A stretch of DNA of 64,000 nt from Zea mays. Lineage: Eukaryota; Streptophyta; Magnoliopsida; Poales; Poaceae. How positions within the stretch are numbered: the stretch's first letter is position 1; every line of letters begins with the position of its first letter. Shown piece by piece: positions 32,354 to 44,013 of the stretch. Location: the NCBI RefSeq assembly GCF_902167145.1, contig NC_050097.1, positions 175,614,923 through 175,678,922 on the forward strand, written 5' to 3'. The notes beneath the pieces were generated by a model. The model did not search any database and was not told the DNA's origin. It worked only from the letters and a program-made list of their open reading frames with translations. The position numbers were made by a program, and so were the translations under genes.

Positions 32354-32365
32354 CGGTGTATATGG

Positions 32366-33146
32366 TTCTTGACACACATCATATGCATGCACACATCATA
32401 TTGCATATACTTCGCAGCGATATATATACACATAATACACCACACACAGACATAATTATTACTGCTCGAATGGTTGTTGGTTCCTTATGTAACCTTGGCT
32501 ATATATCTGTGGGCTGCCCTGGGGACACAAGTGATATCAAAGCTTAAGAGAAAAACAAAGGGGATATATATATACATTGAGGTCTTAATTGTTTACATAT
32601 AATAACTGTAACTGGTTAAAGGGATATTATAGCAAAGTATCAGTTTTTTTTCCTCCAACACAGCGAAGTATCAATTTCGTTATGAAATGTCATGTTCCCA
32701 GGATAAACTCCAGTGCGCTTGGTTGGTGAGGATAAATAAACAGGAAGAACCAGATGCCAAACGGATAGCAAAGAGGATTCTATAATACGTCGGGAATCAA
32801 GTTGCCACAAGCCACGACACCCTCCGCAGTCATAGTAACTAACCCCCAACAAAATTATAGCTGCAAAATCACAGAGACTACCCTGCCACGGTTAATAGCA
32901 AGCAGCTTTGCTGGGGTCTGATACACACAGCCTTCTTCTATGCTCGAGAGCAATACAACTTTTCTCCCACAGCACCTCTCGACGGAACATGACTATGCAG
33001 GTCAAGTATATATAGTCAGCGTCTGAGTCTGACATTCTTTAAATCTACGCTTATTGTTCACACAAAGGGGAGTAAATATTTCGACTCGGAAGAGAGGACC
33101 TTCTTGACGAACTGTTGTTCTTCAGATGATCCTGGTGGGCGTGGCT
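32366..33146. other. Region between the inverted-arm element and the Rab gene
   Basis: The part next to 33146 is presumably the 3' untranslated region of the Rab gene. 32366-32600 is AT rich with ATATAT runs. No further gene is visible. Confidence 0.4.
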
Positions 33147-35934
33147 CTAAGAAGAGCAGCACCGCGACGTAAGGGCGCCAGAATTTGTGGCTGACACTTG
33201 GATGGACTGTCCCTCTCTGAGGTTACCGGACCCCAAACCAGACTCCTCCGAAGACAGGGGCTTCTTGCTGATTATCCGGTAGATCTCGGCTAGAACGGTG
33301 TGGAAGGCCTTCTCGACGTTTGTCGCATCGAGCGCAGAGGTCTCGATGAAGAACAAACCTTCGCTCTCTGCAAAGCTTGCAGCATCCTCAACGGCGACAG
33401 AGCGCAGGTGCCTAAGGTCAGTCTTGTTGCCAATGAGCATTACGACTATGTTCGAGTCAGCATGGTCCCGGAGCTCCTTCAACCACCTCTTCACATTCTC
33501 AAATGTCATTACTTTAGTGACATCGTAGACTAGCAACGCCCCGACAGCTCCTCGATAGTAAGCACTTGTAATTGCTCGGTACCTCTCCTGCCCAGCAGTG
33601 TCCCAGATTTGAGCTTTTATAATCTTGTTCTCCACCTGAGTCAGAGGAAATCAAATTTTGTAACTTGTTTCTTCAGTGGCAGCAGGAACAGAAGTATTGC
33701 TGTGCTAATAAGGAAAATTTATTCATAAGTAAATGCAATGTGCATCACATATAAGTGAAATAATGATCAATTTATCTGAATAATAAAATTAACTAGGAAC
33801 TTTCTTCAGAGCATTTGTTTCAAATTCCGTTACGTACTCAGCATCCATGGTGACTGGACCAAATCTTTGCCCAGTCCAAATGGATGGGCCAGCAAATTAG
33901 ATCAATCCTGATCCGTCCGTGTGGAATGGGCTAGGATTTGGTACAGCAAAACTGGCTGTAGTCTTATGTAACGACCCAGGTTTTCTTAATTTCTTCTCAT
34001 CAATAGCTGGATATACTAATACCATACATAAGAAGTTTAGGCAGCAGTTGCATTCATGTTACATATTAAGATTCTGGTAGATCCCCATTCAATATCATAT
34101 TTGGCCTCTGATTTAAGAAAATAATACGGTATAAAAAAATAAGTGCAAGCAGTTTTAAACAATGCATTCATTAATCTTAAGCAGATGCATGAGATTTACT
34201 AAAAATGCATGTTTATATTAACAGCAGAGCAGAGCAGTAAATCCTTTCATCATGGCAATTTGCCAAATGGTAGTAGAACCTTTGTGGCATTTCATAGTGG
34301 AAAAACATCCTATAGTACATTGATGCATAGTAAACTAGCTATTTGTCCATGTACCATTGATCTGATTACTAACTGAACCTATTCCAACAAACAACGAGAA
34401 CTTTCTATTCCAGTATCACTACCAAACCTTCAAACACTAACTAATCCGAAAAGAATTTTTTTTATTCATTGCCTGTAACAATTCATGTCCCTCAATCAAG
34501 GTCTGGGATTGAGGAACCAGAACAAATGTATGTACATTTCACTAGGATGACCTAGCAAGATTAACACAAAGCAGGTCATTGCAGTATCCTAATCAGTGTG
34601 AAACAAAAAAAAATGAATTCAAAATTCAGTTCCGAAGGTGCACATAACAAACAGTTGGCAATATATAACTGTCATTTCGAATTTCTGATCCATCATTTCC
34701 CACCAAATTACACCTCTTGTATTGCTTGGAGTGGTGCTGGAGAGAGAAGTGGCGAGTGGGTAATCAGTTGCAAACTAATAGCGCGTTTGGTTCCCAACCC
34801 GAACTCGCCATGTGTGCTGTGGCAATGCCACACTTGTGGCACCAAAAAACGGCCGCCAAACCTGTGGCGAGTTTTTCTGCTGTAAAACAATGCAAAAAAA
34901 ACTGTGCCGTGCCAAATTTTATTTGCAATCCAAACAGCTATTTCAGCACGTGTGGCAGCCTTGATGTGCCCTGGTGTGGCGGAGAACCAGACATGCCCTA
35001 AGTAAGAAGGTTAGGCATGATCTATGGTCCTGTTTGTTTACCCTCGAGATTATATAGCTTAAATAAGTTGAGGCAAACAAACAATACAGATTATTAGATG
35101 GATTATATAATCTAAATACCTAGATTATAATAATCCATAAGCAGCCCATTAGATGCTTATATATTCTATAAGCTGGATTATATAATCCTAGAAGGAAACA
35201 AACAGGGCCTAAGTCTGTGAATATAAACAGAGTAATTGAAACCAGAAGACGTAAATATCTGTTAGTAATCACTTCATTCAATTTATCATTCATGTCGAGC
35301 TCAACTGAGATTATTCCCTCTCAACTACCATGGCCTGAAAGAAATAACTACCACTCATGCACCCATAATTTGTGGCCACCAGCAGCACATCCACACGCGT
35401 ACACTTGGCAACTTCCCATGAGCCAAAAGTTGAGAGTACCACCATCAGTTGTAGGCGAGGCGACCGTACCAATAGCGGACACTATACGATAGGGTTCTCC
35501 TAGTACTAGTACTTTTCTGAAGACAAGAAACCCAACCCACCACCATAATATCCTAAACAAATGAAATTCGAAATCCGAACAAGGCGTAATTCTATGGGGT
35601 CGCAAGCCAAGAATCGCTTAAACAGAGCACCCCCAAGCGAAGCGATGAATCACCCCAGCGAACATTACCAGTCGAACGCACTATTAATCTATTATACACT
35701 AGTACCCACAAGTAAAACGTTGAAGAACCACTAGAGACGGGGGAGCCAGACCTGGAGTGTGCGCGTGGCGAACTCAACGCCGATGGTGGACTTGGAGTCG
35801 AGGGCGAAGGTGTTCTTGGTGAAGCGGGAGAGCAGGTTGGACTTCCCCACGCCAGAGTCGCCGATGAGCACGACCTTGAAGAGATAGTCGTACTCGTCGC
35901 CGCCCTGCTCCCACGACGCCGGCCGGCGAGCCAT
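33147..35934 (-). CDS. Rab11/RABA-type small GTPase
   Basis: Two coding exons, 35934-35752 and 33635-33147, are joined across a 2.1-kb GT-AG intron and give 223 residues. GTP-binding motifs are all present: P-loop GDSGVGKS (25-32), switch I with [12 protein letters not shown] (49-60), WDTAGQE (72-78), GNKTDL (130-135) and ETSAL (159-163). The C-terminus CCSS (220-223) supplies two cysteines for geranylgeranylation, anchoring the protein to membranes. Sequence and the early intron after residue 61 fit the plant RABA (Rab11-like) group, which acts in trans-Golgi/endosome to plasma membrane traffic and cell-plate formation. The exact RABA subclass is not resolved. Start chosen at the only ATG before the conserved [15 protein letters not shown]. 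No break is seen, so the gene should be functional. The next minus-strand gene upstream is PIG-A. Confidence 0.93.
34778..34999. mobile_element. MITE-like insertion in the Rab intron (first)
   Basis: Ends TAGCGCGTTTGGTTCCC and GGAGAACCAGACATGCCCTA are imperfect inverted repeats with a TTTGGTTC core, flanked by TAA-like bases. About 220 bp. Superfamily uncertain (PIF or hAT type). Confidence 0.4.
35028..35212. mobile_element. MITE-like insertion in the Rab intron (second)
   Basis: Ends GGTCCTGTTTGTTTACC and GGAAACAAACAGGGCC are inverted repeats. The ~185-bp interior is AT rich and self-complementary (GGATTATATAATC words). Confidence 0.6.
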
Positions 35935-36633
35935 GCCCCGCCGCCCCTTCCCTCAGCCCTTCCGCGCTCCTCGCCTTGCTCTCTGGTTCCCTCCGCCCGC
36001 CTCGGAGACCGGCCGGGCAGAGTCGCAGAGAACAAGGGCGGTTCTTTGTTCTTTGCTTGGGAAAGTGGAGGAGAATTTCAGCAAACCCGCAGTTTCTGAG
36101 GACACGAAAAGCGCGTCAATCTTTTTTTCCTCATTATTATCGAGAAGATGGCAATTAGGATCGTCACAATTTCAAATTGTTAATCTTCTGAAACAGAATC
36201 GGAGCAGCACTGAAGCGAAAAGCAGCAATCTTTTGAACTGTTTTTTTAGCTTTAAAAAGAGTCCAATACACCTTTTCCATCTTTGTGCCTTTGTGGATTT
36301 TTTTTCCTGGTTTTTGGTTTGGTCTCTAAAATAAGGGGTTTGGTTTAACTTCTCGAACTAGATTTATTGTAAAAATTAAAATATCAATCAGACGGATACA
36401 ACAACAGAGTCATCTTAAACTTCTAATGCTCGTAATTTAATACAGTAAAACGTATAGTAAATTAGACAGGTTTCAACAAAAAAAAGGAAAAAAAAGCTAA
36501 AGAAGAAAGAAATCTAAATTCTTATTATAAAGCTTCCAAACAATTCTTTTTTTCTAAAGGACTTCTCAAGTTTAACTTAATATAGAACAATATCCTTGCT
36601 CTAGCCCGCAACCTTTATAGATGCAACAAATAA
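35935..36633. other. 5' flank of the Rab gene
   Basis: 35935-36060 is GC/CT rich and probably the 5' untranslated leader. Beyond it the sequence becomes AT rich with T and A runs. No clear TATA box was identified. Confidence 0.4.
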
Positions 36634-36815
36634 AGGGGTGTTTAGTTCCAGAGACTAATGACTATTATGAGTATTAAATATAGTTAAATTTAAGTTTAAC
36701 TTAATATAGAACAATATCCTTGCTCTAGCCGGCAACCTTCATAGATGCAACAAATAAAGGAGTGTTTAGTTCTAGAGACTAATGACTATTATGAGTATTA
36801 AATATAGTTAAATTT
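36568..36815. repeat. 124-bp tandem duplication
   Basis: 36568-36691 is repeated at 36692-36815 with only a few changes (for example CTCTAGCCCG against CTCTAGCCGG). The unit includes the left end of the neighbouring MITE, so it arose after that insertion. Confidence 0.85.
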
Positions 36816-37058
36816 AAAAACTAATTATATATAGGCGAAAAGACAAATTTAACAAGCCTAATTAATTTATAATTACTAAATATTTACTATAGCATCATAT
36901 GGTCGAACCATGAATTAATTCGACTTAATAAGTTCATCTTATAATTTAGTCATTATCAATATAATTAGTTTTATATTTAGATTATATTTAGTACTCCTAA
37001 CTAGCATTAACTAGCGTCAACGCAACTAAAACTTAGTCGGAGGAACCAAACAGCCCCT
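36634..37058. mobile_element. MITE with partly duplicated left end
   Basis: GGGGTGTTTAGTTCC at the left and GGAACCAAACAGCCCC at the right are inverted repeats. The interior is very AT rich with ACTAATTATATATAGGCG and TTAGTCATTATCAATATAAT motifs, typical of grass MITEs related to PIF or hAT. A second left end exists at about 36758 through the 124-bp duplication. Related degenerate sequence is at 43050-43250. Confidence 0.6.
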
Positions 37059-38014
37059 GGCAGCATTTTCACATTAACTTTTGCAGGGCACGTTGCTGGC
37101 CAAGTGGCCACAGCAAGAAAAGTGAAAGGACCGCACAAACCGCATGCATCGCTTGTACTTATCGTTTATACTCACTCTATTTTAAAATATAATTCGTTTT
37201 AGACTAATTATATATTCATTAAATAATATATAAATATAGTTTATATATATATATTTGTTATCATTTAAATAAATGTGGACAGAAAAAAAGTAGACTAGAA
37301 AGAACGGAGGTGCACAGATTCCAATTGTACAAAAGTTTTGTACTACTCGTTAAACAAAACAGAAAATCCACAAAATATTTCATATGATGAGAATTGAATA
37401 GTGCCTGCAATACCTCGTACCTTACAAAGCGAATGGCCAGTCTTGAATTCCAAACAGTGCCGAAAAGAGATTGCACTTATTTTATATTCAAAAAGTATTA
37501 TCGACTGGATCCATGCAGATTGGTCTCACGTCGCTGGTTGGAATTGGCATTATTACATCACAAACACAGCAGGAATTGGTGCTCCGACATGATACAAGAC
37601 ATCAAACATAGTAGGAATTTGTGTGGCAACATGCCAATCAAGACTTCTAGTTGCAATATGGTGGCAAGAGAGTACCAACGTTCCAGCAGATAATTGGTTT
37701 GATGACGTGCCTAAAACGCAGGCCATCCACTCACTACGCATTACGCAGAGGAAGAAAAAAAAAAGAAGCTGGCAATGACAGAGACTCGGACCATAGCTTT
37801 AACCAGCATGACAAGAAATCCTACAAATCAAGGCGTTCCACTCTCTTTCAGCTGCGACTACGGAGACGGGAAGCTTCAAGAGAAAATGCTGTGCGGGGGC
37901 CATATCATAAAGGCATATACTGCATGTGGATCAGAACGAATGCTGACAAGCAGAAGATACCATGACTGCCACCTCAAGTCCCCAACCATTTCAAAACTGT
38001 CAAAGATTTAAGTT
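37059..38014. other. Intergenic region and presumed PIG-A 3' untranslated region
   Basis: No domain-bearing frame or clear repeat. 37700-38014 adjoins the PIG-A stop and may be transcribed. Confidence 0.4.
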
Positions 38015-40988
38015 TCACTTCTCTTGAGCCTCATCATTCCTTGAACCTAAATGAGCATGTAGTGGCCCTATATCTGGGACTTCTTCAATACCTACAGCAG
38101 GCTGAGGGCAAAAAACTCGTGTAAGGATTCCACGGAATCTAAAAACAGGTAAACGGAGAGAGAATGCATGGATATACACATATACCTGTAGAAATTCTAA
38201 AAGGCGCCATAGTAGGTAATTGATGATCATAACTAGGCAAAACAGTTTTCCAGCCCAAGATCCACAAGTAAGATACCTACAAGTAAGATACAACATTAGA
38301 GGCACCAAAATAGCAAATGTATTTCAGTTTTGATGACAGTTAAAATGTGAAGATATGGATCACAAATGGACTAAGACCTAAAATTATTTGACACTGATAA
38401 AATAACATGTAAATATATTTAGCATGACAACAGGAGAGGATGATGGAATAAGCCAGTCAATGGTAGCCACAAAAACATATATATATTGTTTCATTGACAA
38501 AATCTATTTGAAGAAACAAGATGAGTTGTCAAAATCTTGTGTTTACTAACCGAGGAAGGCGATCTAGTAAATTTGTTGTTGGAGATTCCATTGCACGATC
38601 ATAAACAATCTCAGTTCTTTTGGCAACATCGTCCCAACTATAAAGTTCTTTCATCTAAGATCCAAAACAGAAGAAGCTGAATCAATACCAAGGACCTTGC
38701 ACACGAAACTCCAACTAAATAGAAGCTAATGCAAAATAAGCACAATAGAAATGGTACAATGCAGAGTTCAAATAAGTTGAGGAATGTTGAGAGTTCAGGC
38801 TCACCCGAAGATGCATAATCTGGGGGTCTATTCCAGGTAGCATGTCGATGGCTTTCTTGACAGCTCTTACCATATCTCCAGGAGCTGGTTCTGCAAGTAC
38901 TATCATGTCATCTGGAAGAACCTGAAAAGAGAAATGATAAATTGCATGAAACTGAAAAATCAGCTAACCAAGGTAGGGATTTTCTGCAAAGGAGAAACTG
39001 AAGATCATAACCACATACCTCAGGGACACCACCGACTCTAGTGCTCACTGTCAACAGTCCACAGCTAGCTGCTTCTAGAATGGCTATGCAAAATGCCTCT
39101 GTGAGTGAACTAAAAATAACAAAGGTTACATTTCAGTGTTACTTACAGCATGTATACATAAAATGATCAAACCCTTTGCATGTCCCAGAGATTAAATTTC
39201 CTATCATCTAGTTTCTCTACAGCATTATGGTATATGATTGACAATAGGGGTAAGTAATGCAAGATGAGCAAAAAATTACAATCCTTCAGTTAACTCATGA
39301 TCCATCTCAATATATTTAGAATTCAGAAAAAAAAAACTCCCCATTACTTCCATGAATAAACTTGTGTATTAAATCATATTCCTAGTTTGTGTTTTAGGAC
39401 AACATATTCAAGAGCACTTCAATCAAGAACATAAAAGTTCTATTGCTAACGCAGAAAATGCATCCCAAATTTAAATGGATCAAGATTGATGTCCATCAAG
39501 AAGATGAACACACTAGAAAGTAGAAACAAGATTTTCAACATGAAATGACGAAAATGTAGGAAGAATTTACCTGTTCAAAAATATATGTCCAGATATCAGA
39601 ACCGATCGCACCTGAGCATGAGGTACAGCTCCTAACATCTCAACTCTATCCTGAAGGGAGAACTTCTCCCTCATTTCTTCAAGGCGCACACGTTTTGGAC
39701 CATCACCACCAACAATAAAGCGAACCTGGCAAGTCCATGGAGTCGTGAATCGGCAACACACAACCAACTAACTAAATCCAAAACAGTACATACAGCAAGA
39801 AAATAATGGTGCAAGATAACTTCATGAAAACAGCCAAAACTCTACTGTCCAATAAAAATGTACTGTCATAGACTTTGTTCCGATTAAAACATTTTGTGAT
39901 CAAGTTTGTTATATGCTGCATAACGAAGGTTTTCCCTTAGTGTGTACATACATAATTCACCTGGGTTATTTGACTTAAATTGTGATGTAGCTCAAGCTCA
40001 CCTTTGGAAATAGCCGACACACTTCTGGAATGACTTCAACAAGAAGGTCGGCGCCTTTTCGGTATACTAATCTACTGACCACAACAATAACTATTTCATC
40101 ACAGTTTAAGCGCTTGGGAGAGGGAGTAAACATTGCAGTGTCAACTGCATTAGGAACCATGAAAACCTTCTCTGGAGATATCCCAGACCTCAAGACAGTG
40201 TTCTCTTTGCTTGTATGTGAGACACATATTGCCTGATCAATATCTGCAAGAGTAAACTGCAGCACCTTATTCATGTGAATGCTTCCAGCATCAGCAAAAC
40301 CATAAAGTGAGTGATCTGTGAAGACAACTTTGTACCCCATTGTCCTAGCATGCATTAATGCTTCATGACACAGTGTTGAAAAAGCTTGATGTCCATGCAC
40401 GACAGAAATCTTCTCTCGAATAATAATTGTCCTTACAATTGGAAACGTCAAGAATAGTGTAGGAAGTGTATTCTGCATCAGGAATGGCCTCCATGGTACA
40501 TAATAGACCTTTAAACCATTTGTGACATATCGTACTCCAGATCTGTTTCCATATGCATGTGTCATGACAACAACCTAGGGAAAACACATAAATTTTGTTC
40601 AAAACATTGCTCAAAATCTGGCAGCTCACAGTTAATGATCTACTATGCATGTCCATGTCGTCCAGTCCGACAGCATCTCAGTATACATGCAAGATCCTAA
40701 AAGTCTAGTATAACACAGATAAGGGTAAAGAATCTGATGAAATTAGCAGATTGGAGATAAAAAATAATCATTAGTTTATTGGATGAATATTTGTTAAGAG
40801 CATCTAACATCCTAAAAAATCGGCAAGCAAACAGAAAGCTATATAGTTTATGAGGAAAATAGGACCTTATGGCCAAGCTTAAGTAGACATTGTGACAGGT
40901 AGTAGATATGGCTTTCCACCCCACCAAAGTTTGGAAAGAAAAAGTCAGACACCATCAAAATCCTGTGCTTTGTGCCTTGCCCATCCAT
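38015..40988 (-). CDS. PIGA: PIG-A, catalytic subunit of GPI-N-acetylglucosaminyltransferase
   Basis: Eight coding exons with GT-AG borders: 40988-40866, 40574-40002, 39725-39571, 39109-39019, 38921-38805, 38654-38551, 38276-38186 and 38101-38015, giving 446 residues in one uninterrupted frame. The enzyme transfers GlcNAc from UDP-GlcNAc to phosphatidylinositol at the ER, the first step of GPI-anchor synthesis, as part of a multi-subunit complex. The start [20 protein letters not shown] followed by [11 protein letters not shown] is typical of PIG-A. GT4-family signatures include [26 protein letters not shown] and the E-x7-E motif (E288-E296 in EAFCIAILE). A hydrophobic segment near residues 395-415 ([11 protein letters not shown]) matches the single C-terminal transmembrane anchor. 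An upstream in-frame extension has no ATG, so the start is well supported. No defect seen. Confidence 0.93.
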
Positions 40989-41000
40989 TACGTTAGATAA
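40989..41000 (-). other. 5' untranslated part of PIG-A second exon
   Basis: The acceptor TTTTGGATTTTCAG ends at 41001. Twelve untranslated bases then precede the ATG at 40988. Confidence 0.6.
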
Positions 41001-41974
41001 CTGAAAATCCAAAACAAAAAAAAAAGAAATTAAGCATAGCATGATGCAAGACTGCTGGTTTTAAAAAGGGGAAAAGACAGAGCAAAGCAACATAATGCAC
41101 CACATATTAAACCTACATCAGTAAAATGGCCTAATAACTTACAATGCCAACAACAATATGAAAGAGACTACAAGTAGGCATTACCTCATGATGAGGATTC
41201 AACCATAAAAAGACCAAACAAGAATTGCACATAAGGCTAAAGCCATTTTTCATTCACCCAGCTACCAAAGTCCTCTATTTATATCTTCTGTTTTGCTACC
41301 AATGTGTTTAGTTTCATTCAAACCTGAGGAAACGAAAAGGTCTACCCCACCAGTTTTAGCAACCTCAAATAAAGTGCATTTGCTAACACGAATATCATGT
41401 GGTGTTACTTGCTAAAAGGAAATCTCAGAGTTAGTTCACTTCTTGATCAAGCTGCTAGTTTCCAATAAACTGGCTTCCTTTAGACATAGCTTTACCCATA
41501 ACTCAAGGTAACCTGTTTGAGAACATGGCTTTTATTGCACTAGCTAGCATACCATAGTTGAATTCGAGTGACTTTCATTCTCTTGTTTTTGTCTGATTTC
41601 TTCTATGTGATTCAACAATTATTTTGTGGAAATTTGCTTCATGCCTTTGCAGTGCCCACCGATTCATACATTCTGGTTATCGTTTATGCTACCCCTTTTA
41701 TGATGCAGTGTAGTGCAAACAGTGAAAATGTAGAGCATCCCCAAAAGAGTAAGAACACCACCACCCATAACAAATAAGATAAAACTACCATTCGGGGGTT
41801 TGGGGGCTCCAATAGAACCCCAATCCCATATCATGGCGAAGGGATTCCTTTTCCTGACCCCCAAAACCAGCAGCCCAACCCAACGAAAGGGAAACCCTCC
41901 TCCAATCCGCAAGTAAACGGGCGTCAGAGGCCTCTCTTGGACAGAGAAGATAGAGAGGAAGGCCGAGCGCTCAC

Positions 41975-42255
41975 CGGATTCGACGAGTAGGTCGGCACAG
42001 GCGGCTGCCAGATCGAGCATCCGACGGCGCAAATCGACACCAGCAAACTCAGCGTCGGAAGGCGACAAGGAGCGGATGGTTGGGTTGGGGTGTGGGGGCG
42101 AGCGGCGCTGTGCAGGTGGAGTGGAGGAGGGGCGCGGCGTCGGTGCTCATTGACGATGACGAGGGCACCACTGGCCGCGTGCCTCGACTTGGCAATGGCG
42201 CACGGGACGGCGGGGCCACGACCACGACCACAAGGAGGAAGCTGACGGATAACAT
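41975..42255 (-). other. Probable 5' leader exon of PIG-A
   Basis: A GC-rich stretch ends at the donor CCG|GTGAGCGC (41975/41974), which would splice to the acceptor at 41001 across a ~970-bp intron. It contains ATGs at 42255 and 42068 that open short upstream frames and are not in frame with PIG-A across the junction. A TATTTAAAT element lies just outside near 42281-42273. The transcription start is not known. Confidence 0.5.
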
Positions 42256-42309
42256 GGCGCACGTGCGGGATGGATTTAAATAACCTATTGGAAAAGTAAG
42301 AGAAAATTA

Positions 42310-42494
42310 GAGGGTGTTTGAATGTACTAAAGCTAATAATTAGTTGACTAAAAATACTAGTGAAATTAGCTAGGTAACAAATAGCTAGCTAACTATTAAC
42401 TAATTTACTAAAAATAGTTAATAATTAGGATGTTTGCATGTCTCCAGTTAATTTTAACCACTAACTATTATCTCTAGTTCATTCAAACATTCCC
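42310..42494. mobile_element. MITE-like element upstream of PIG-A
   Basis: GAGGGTGTTTGAATG and CATTCAAACATTCCC are inverted ends. The interior repeats ACTAATTTACTAAAAATA-type words. No clean target duplication was found. Confidence 0.55.
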
Positions 42495-43937
42495 TAAACT
42501 AAAGATAGTTTCATAGGTTCTGGAATTTTGTTACCATGAATACATCAAGTTGTTTAGAACATGATGAACCCTTTGCCGGCTTACCGAGCGACGGCGAAGA
42601 CCGGGAGGCGGGATGGAGCTTCGAGCCCGAGTCAGCGCCGAAGATGGCGGCGGCAGATGGCTCCTGCTCCCAGTGAACTGGTGAAGTGGAGGTAGGCGGA
42701 GGTGCGGCACACCAAGGTGCCGCCGGTGCTCGGTGTGGACGCGACGCAAAGGCCCAAGACCGGGAGCGCCGGAGCGAGTAGCGGGCGTGGTGCGGAGGCT
42801 CGAGGCTAGGAGCACGGAGCGATGGAGACGGGAAGAAGCAGCGGAGCGGGGAGCCTGCGAGGGCGCGCCGTAGAGATGGGGACGCGCGGCTAGGATTGCT
42901 CATAACCCGTTGGCCCGTTGGGATAGTCAGACTAAGATAGTTGGGTCGCTGGGCTATCGAAGCCCGGGCATGCCAAGCGGGGCCTAGGCTCCGCCCATGA
43001 TGATGACTGACTAGACAGATACCGAGCGACTAAGAGAGGGTCGATCAGGTCAATCCATGTATAGTGTGTGATCAAATATTTTAATATCAATTATGAGTAT
43101 TAAATATATGTTTAATTATGATTAATAAATTCGTCTTCTCTTTTAGTCTCTATCTATATAATTAGTTTTATAATTAAACTATGTTTAATAATCATAATTA
43201 TCTGATAGTTCATTATTTTACTTATAGTAGTTAGTTGTCCGTCCATTGCTACAGTTTCTATATATATTATATAGGTAGACTTTGTTTAAATGAGATATTT
43301 ATTCAAACATGATTGTATTTTTAATTTTTAATTATTAGTATATATTTTTAAATATCAGTCATTTGAATAATTTTTAATTATTGGTATAGGATGAACTCTA
43401 GCTTTTAAAGGTTTTTGGTATTTCTGCGCAAGTGAGAGGGGAGAGAGATGGGAGGATGCAAGAGAAACTCCGACTTTATATTAGTAGAGATAGAGAATTT
43501 TTATTTTCATCTATAATTTTATTTGCTTTGATCCTACACAACAGGTTTTTAAATTTTATCAGGGCCTCCATAGAGCTTATATAACTTACACCAAATTTCA
43601 TTTCCTTCGGTTAAAGTTAACATTTGATTAAAATATCTATAGTAAAAGATTCAACAAACAATTGCTAACTCTTTTACAATCTAAATTTTTAGAATTCTTA
43701 TTTTATCTTATCATGAGTGACTCCCTAAACATCTAAATCAATTGTTTCTATATAGGAAGGCATGGACCATGGTAGCACTTCAATATGAAAAAATTAACGT
43801 CGTCAAAATGTGGAGGTCTCTCAGAGAGAAACACACTCGTGTGTCCCAACCGCTCTAGATAACATCGACTTAACGGTGGCGAAGTTAAATGTCTAAATTA
43901 GACCAATTGACTCTAATGCTACTTAAAGAGACTGTGA
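42495..43937. other. Intergenic DNA with a GC-rich patch and a decayed MITE
   Basis: 42560-42900 is GC rich and gives a 130-residue minus-strand frame without recognisable domains; its Pro/Arg/Ser composition suggests a non-coding CpG-rich patch or a captured fragment. 43050-43250 resembles the interior of the MITE at 36634-37058 (AATTATGAGTATTAAATATA). The rest is AT rich with no gene. Confidence 0.4.
43925..43937. repeat. Left target duplication of the LINE
   Basis: AAAGAGACTGTGA, repeated directly after the poly(A) tail at 48921-48933. Confidence 0.9.
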
Positions 43938-44013
43938 GGGACAATTGTTCCGTCTTCCGCAACAATAGTAGGTTCCTGGACATGAAGCTCCTGGCGATTC
44001 CCCGGAAGTGAGC

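Noticed and set aside
33298..33533. Plus-strand frames within the Rab second exon
   Set aside because: They are the complement of a well-supported coding exon.
41924..42262. N-terminal extension of PIG-A through the leader exon
   Set aside because: The in-frame path has no ATG; the start at 40988 matches known PIG-A starts. A non-AUG start remains possible but unsupported.
42511..42903. A 130-residue minus-strand frame near PIG-A
   Set aside because: GC-rich, Pro/Ser/Arg composition only, no domain, no splice partners recognised.
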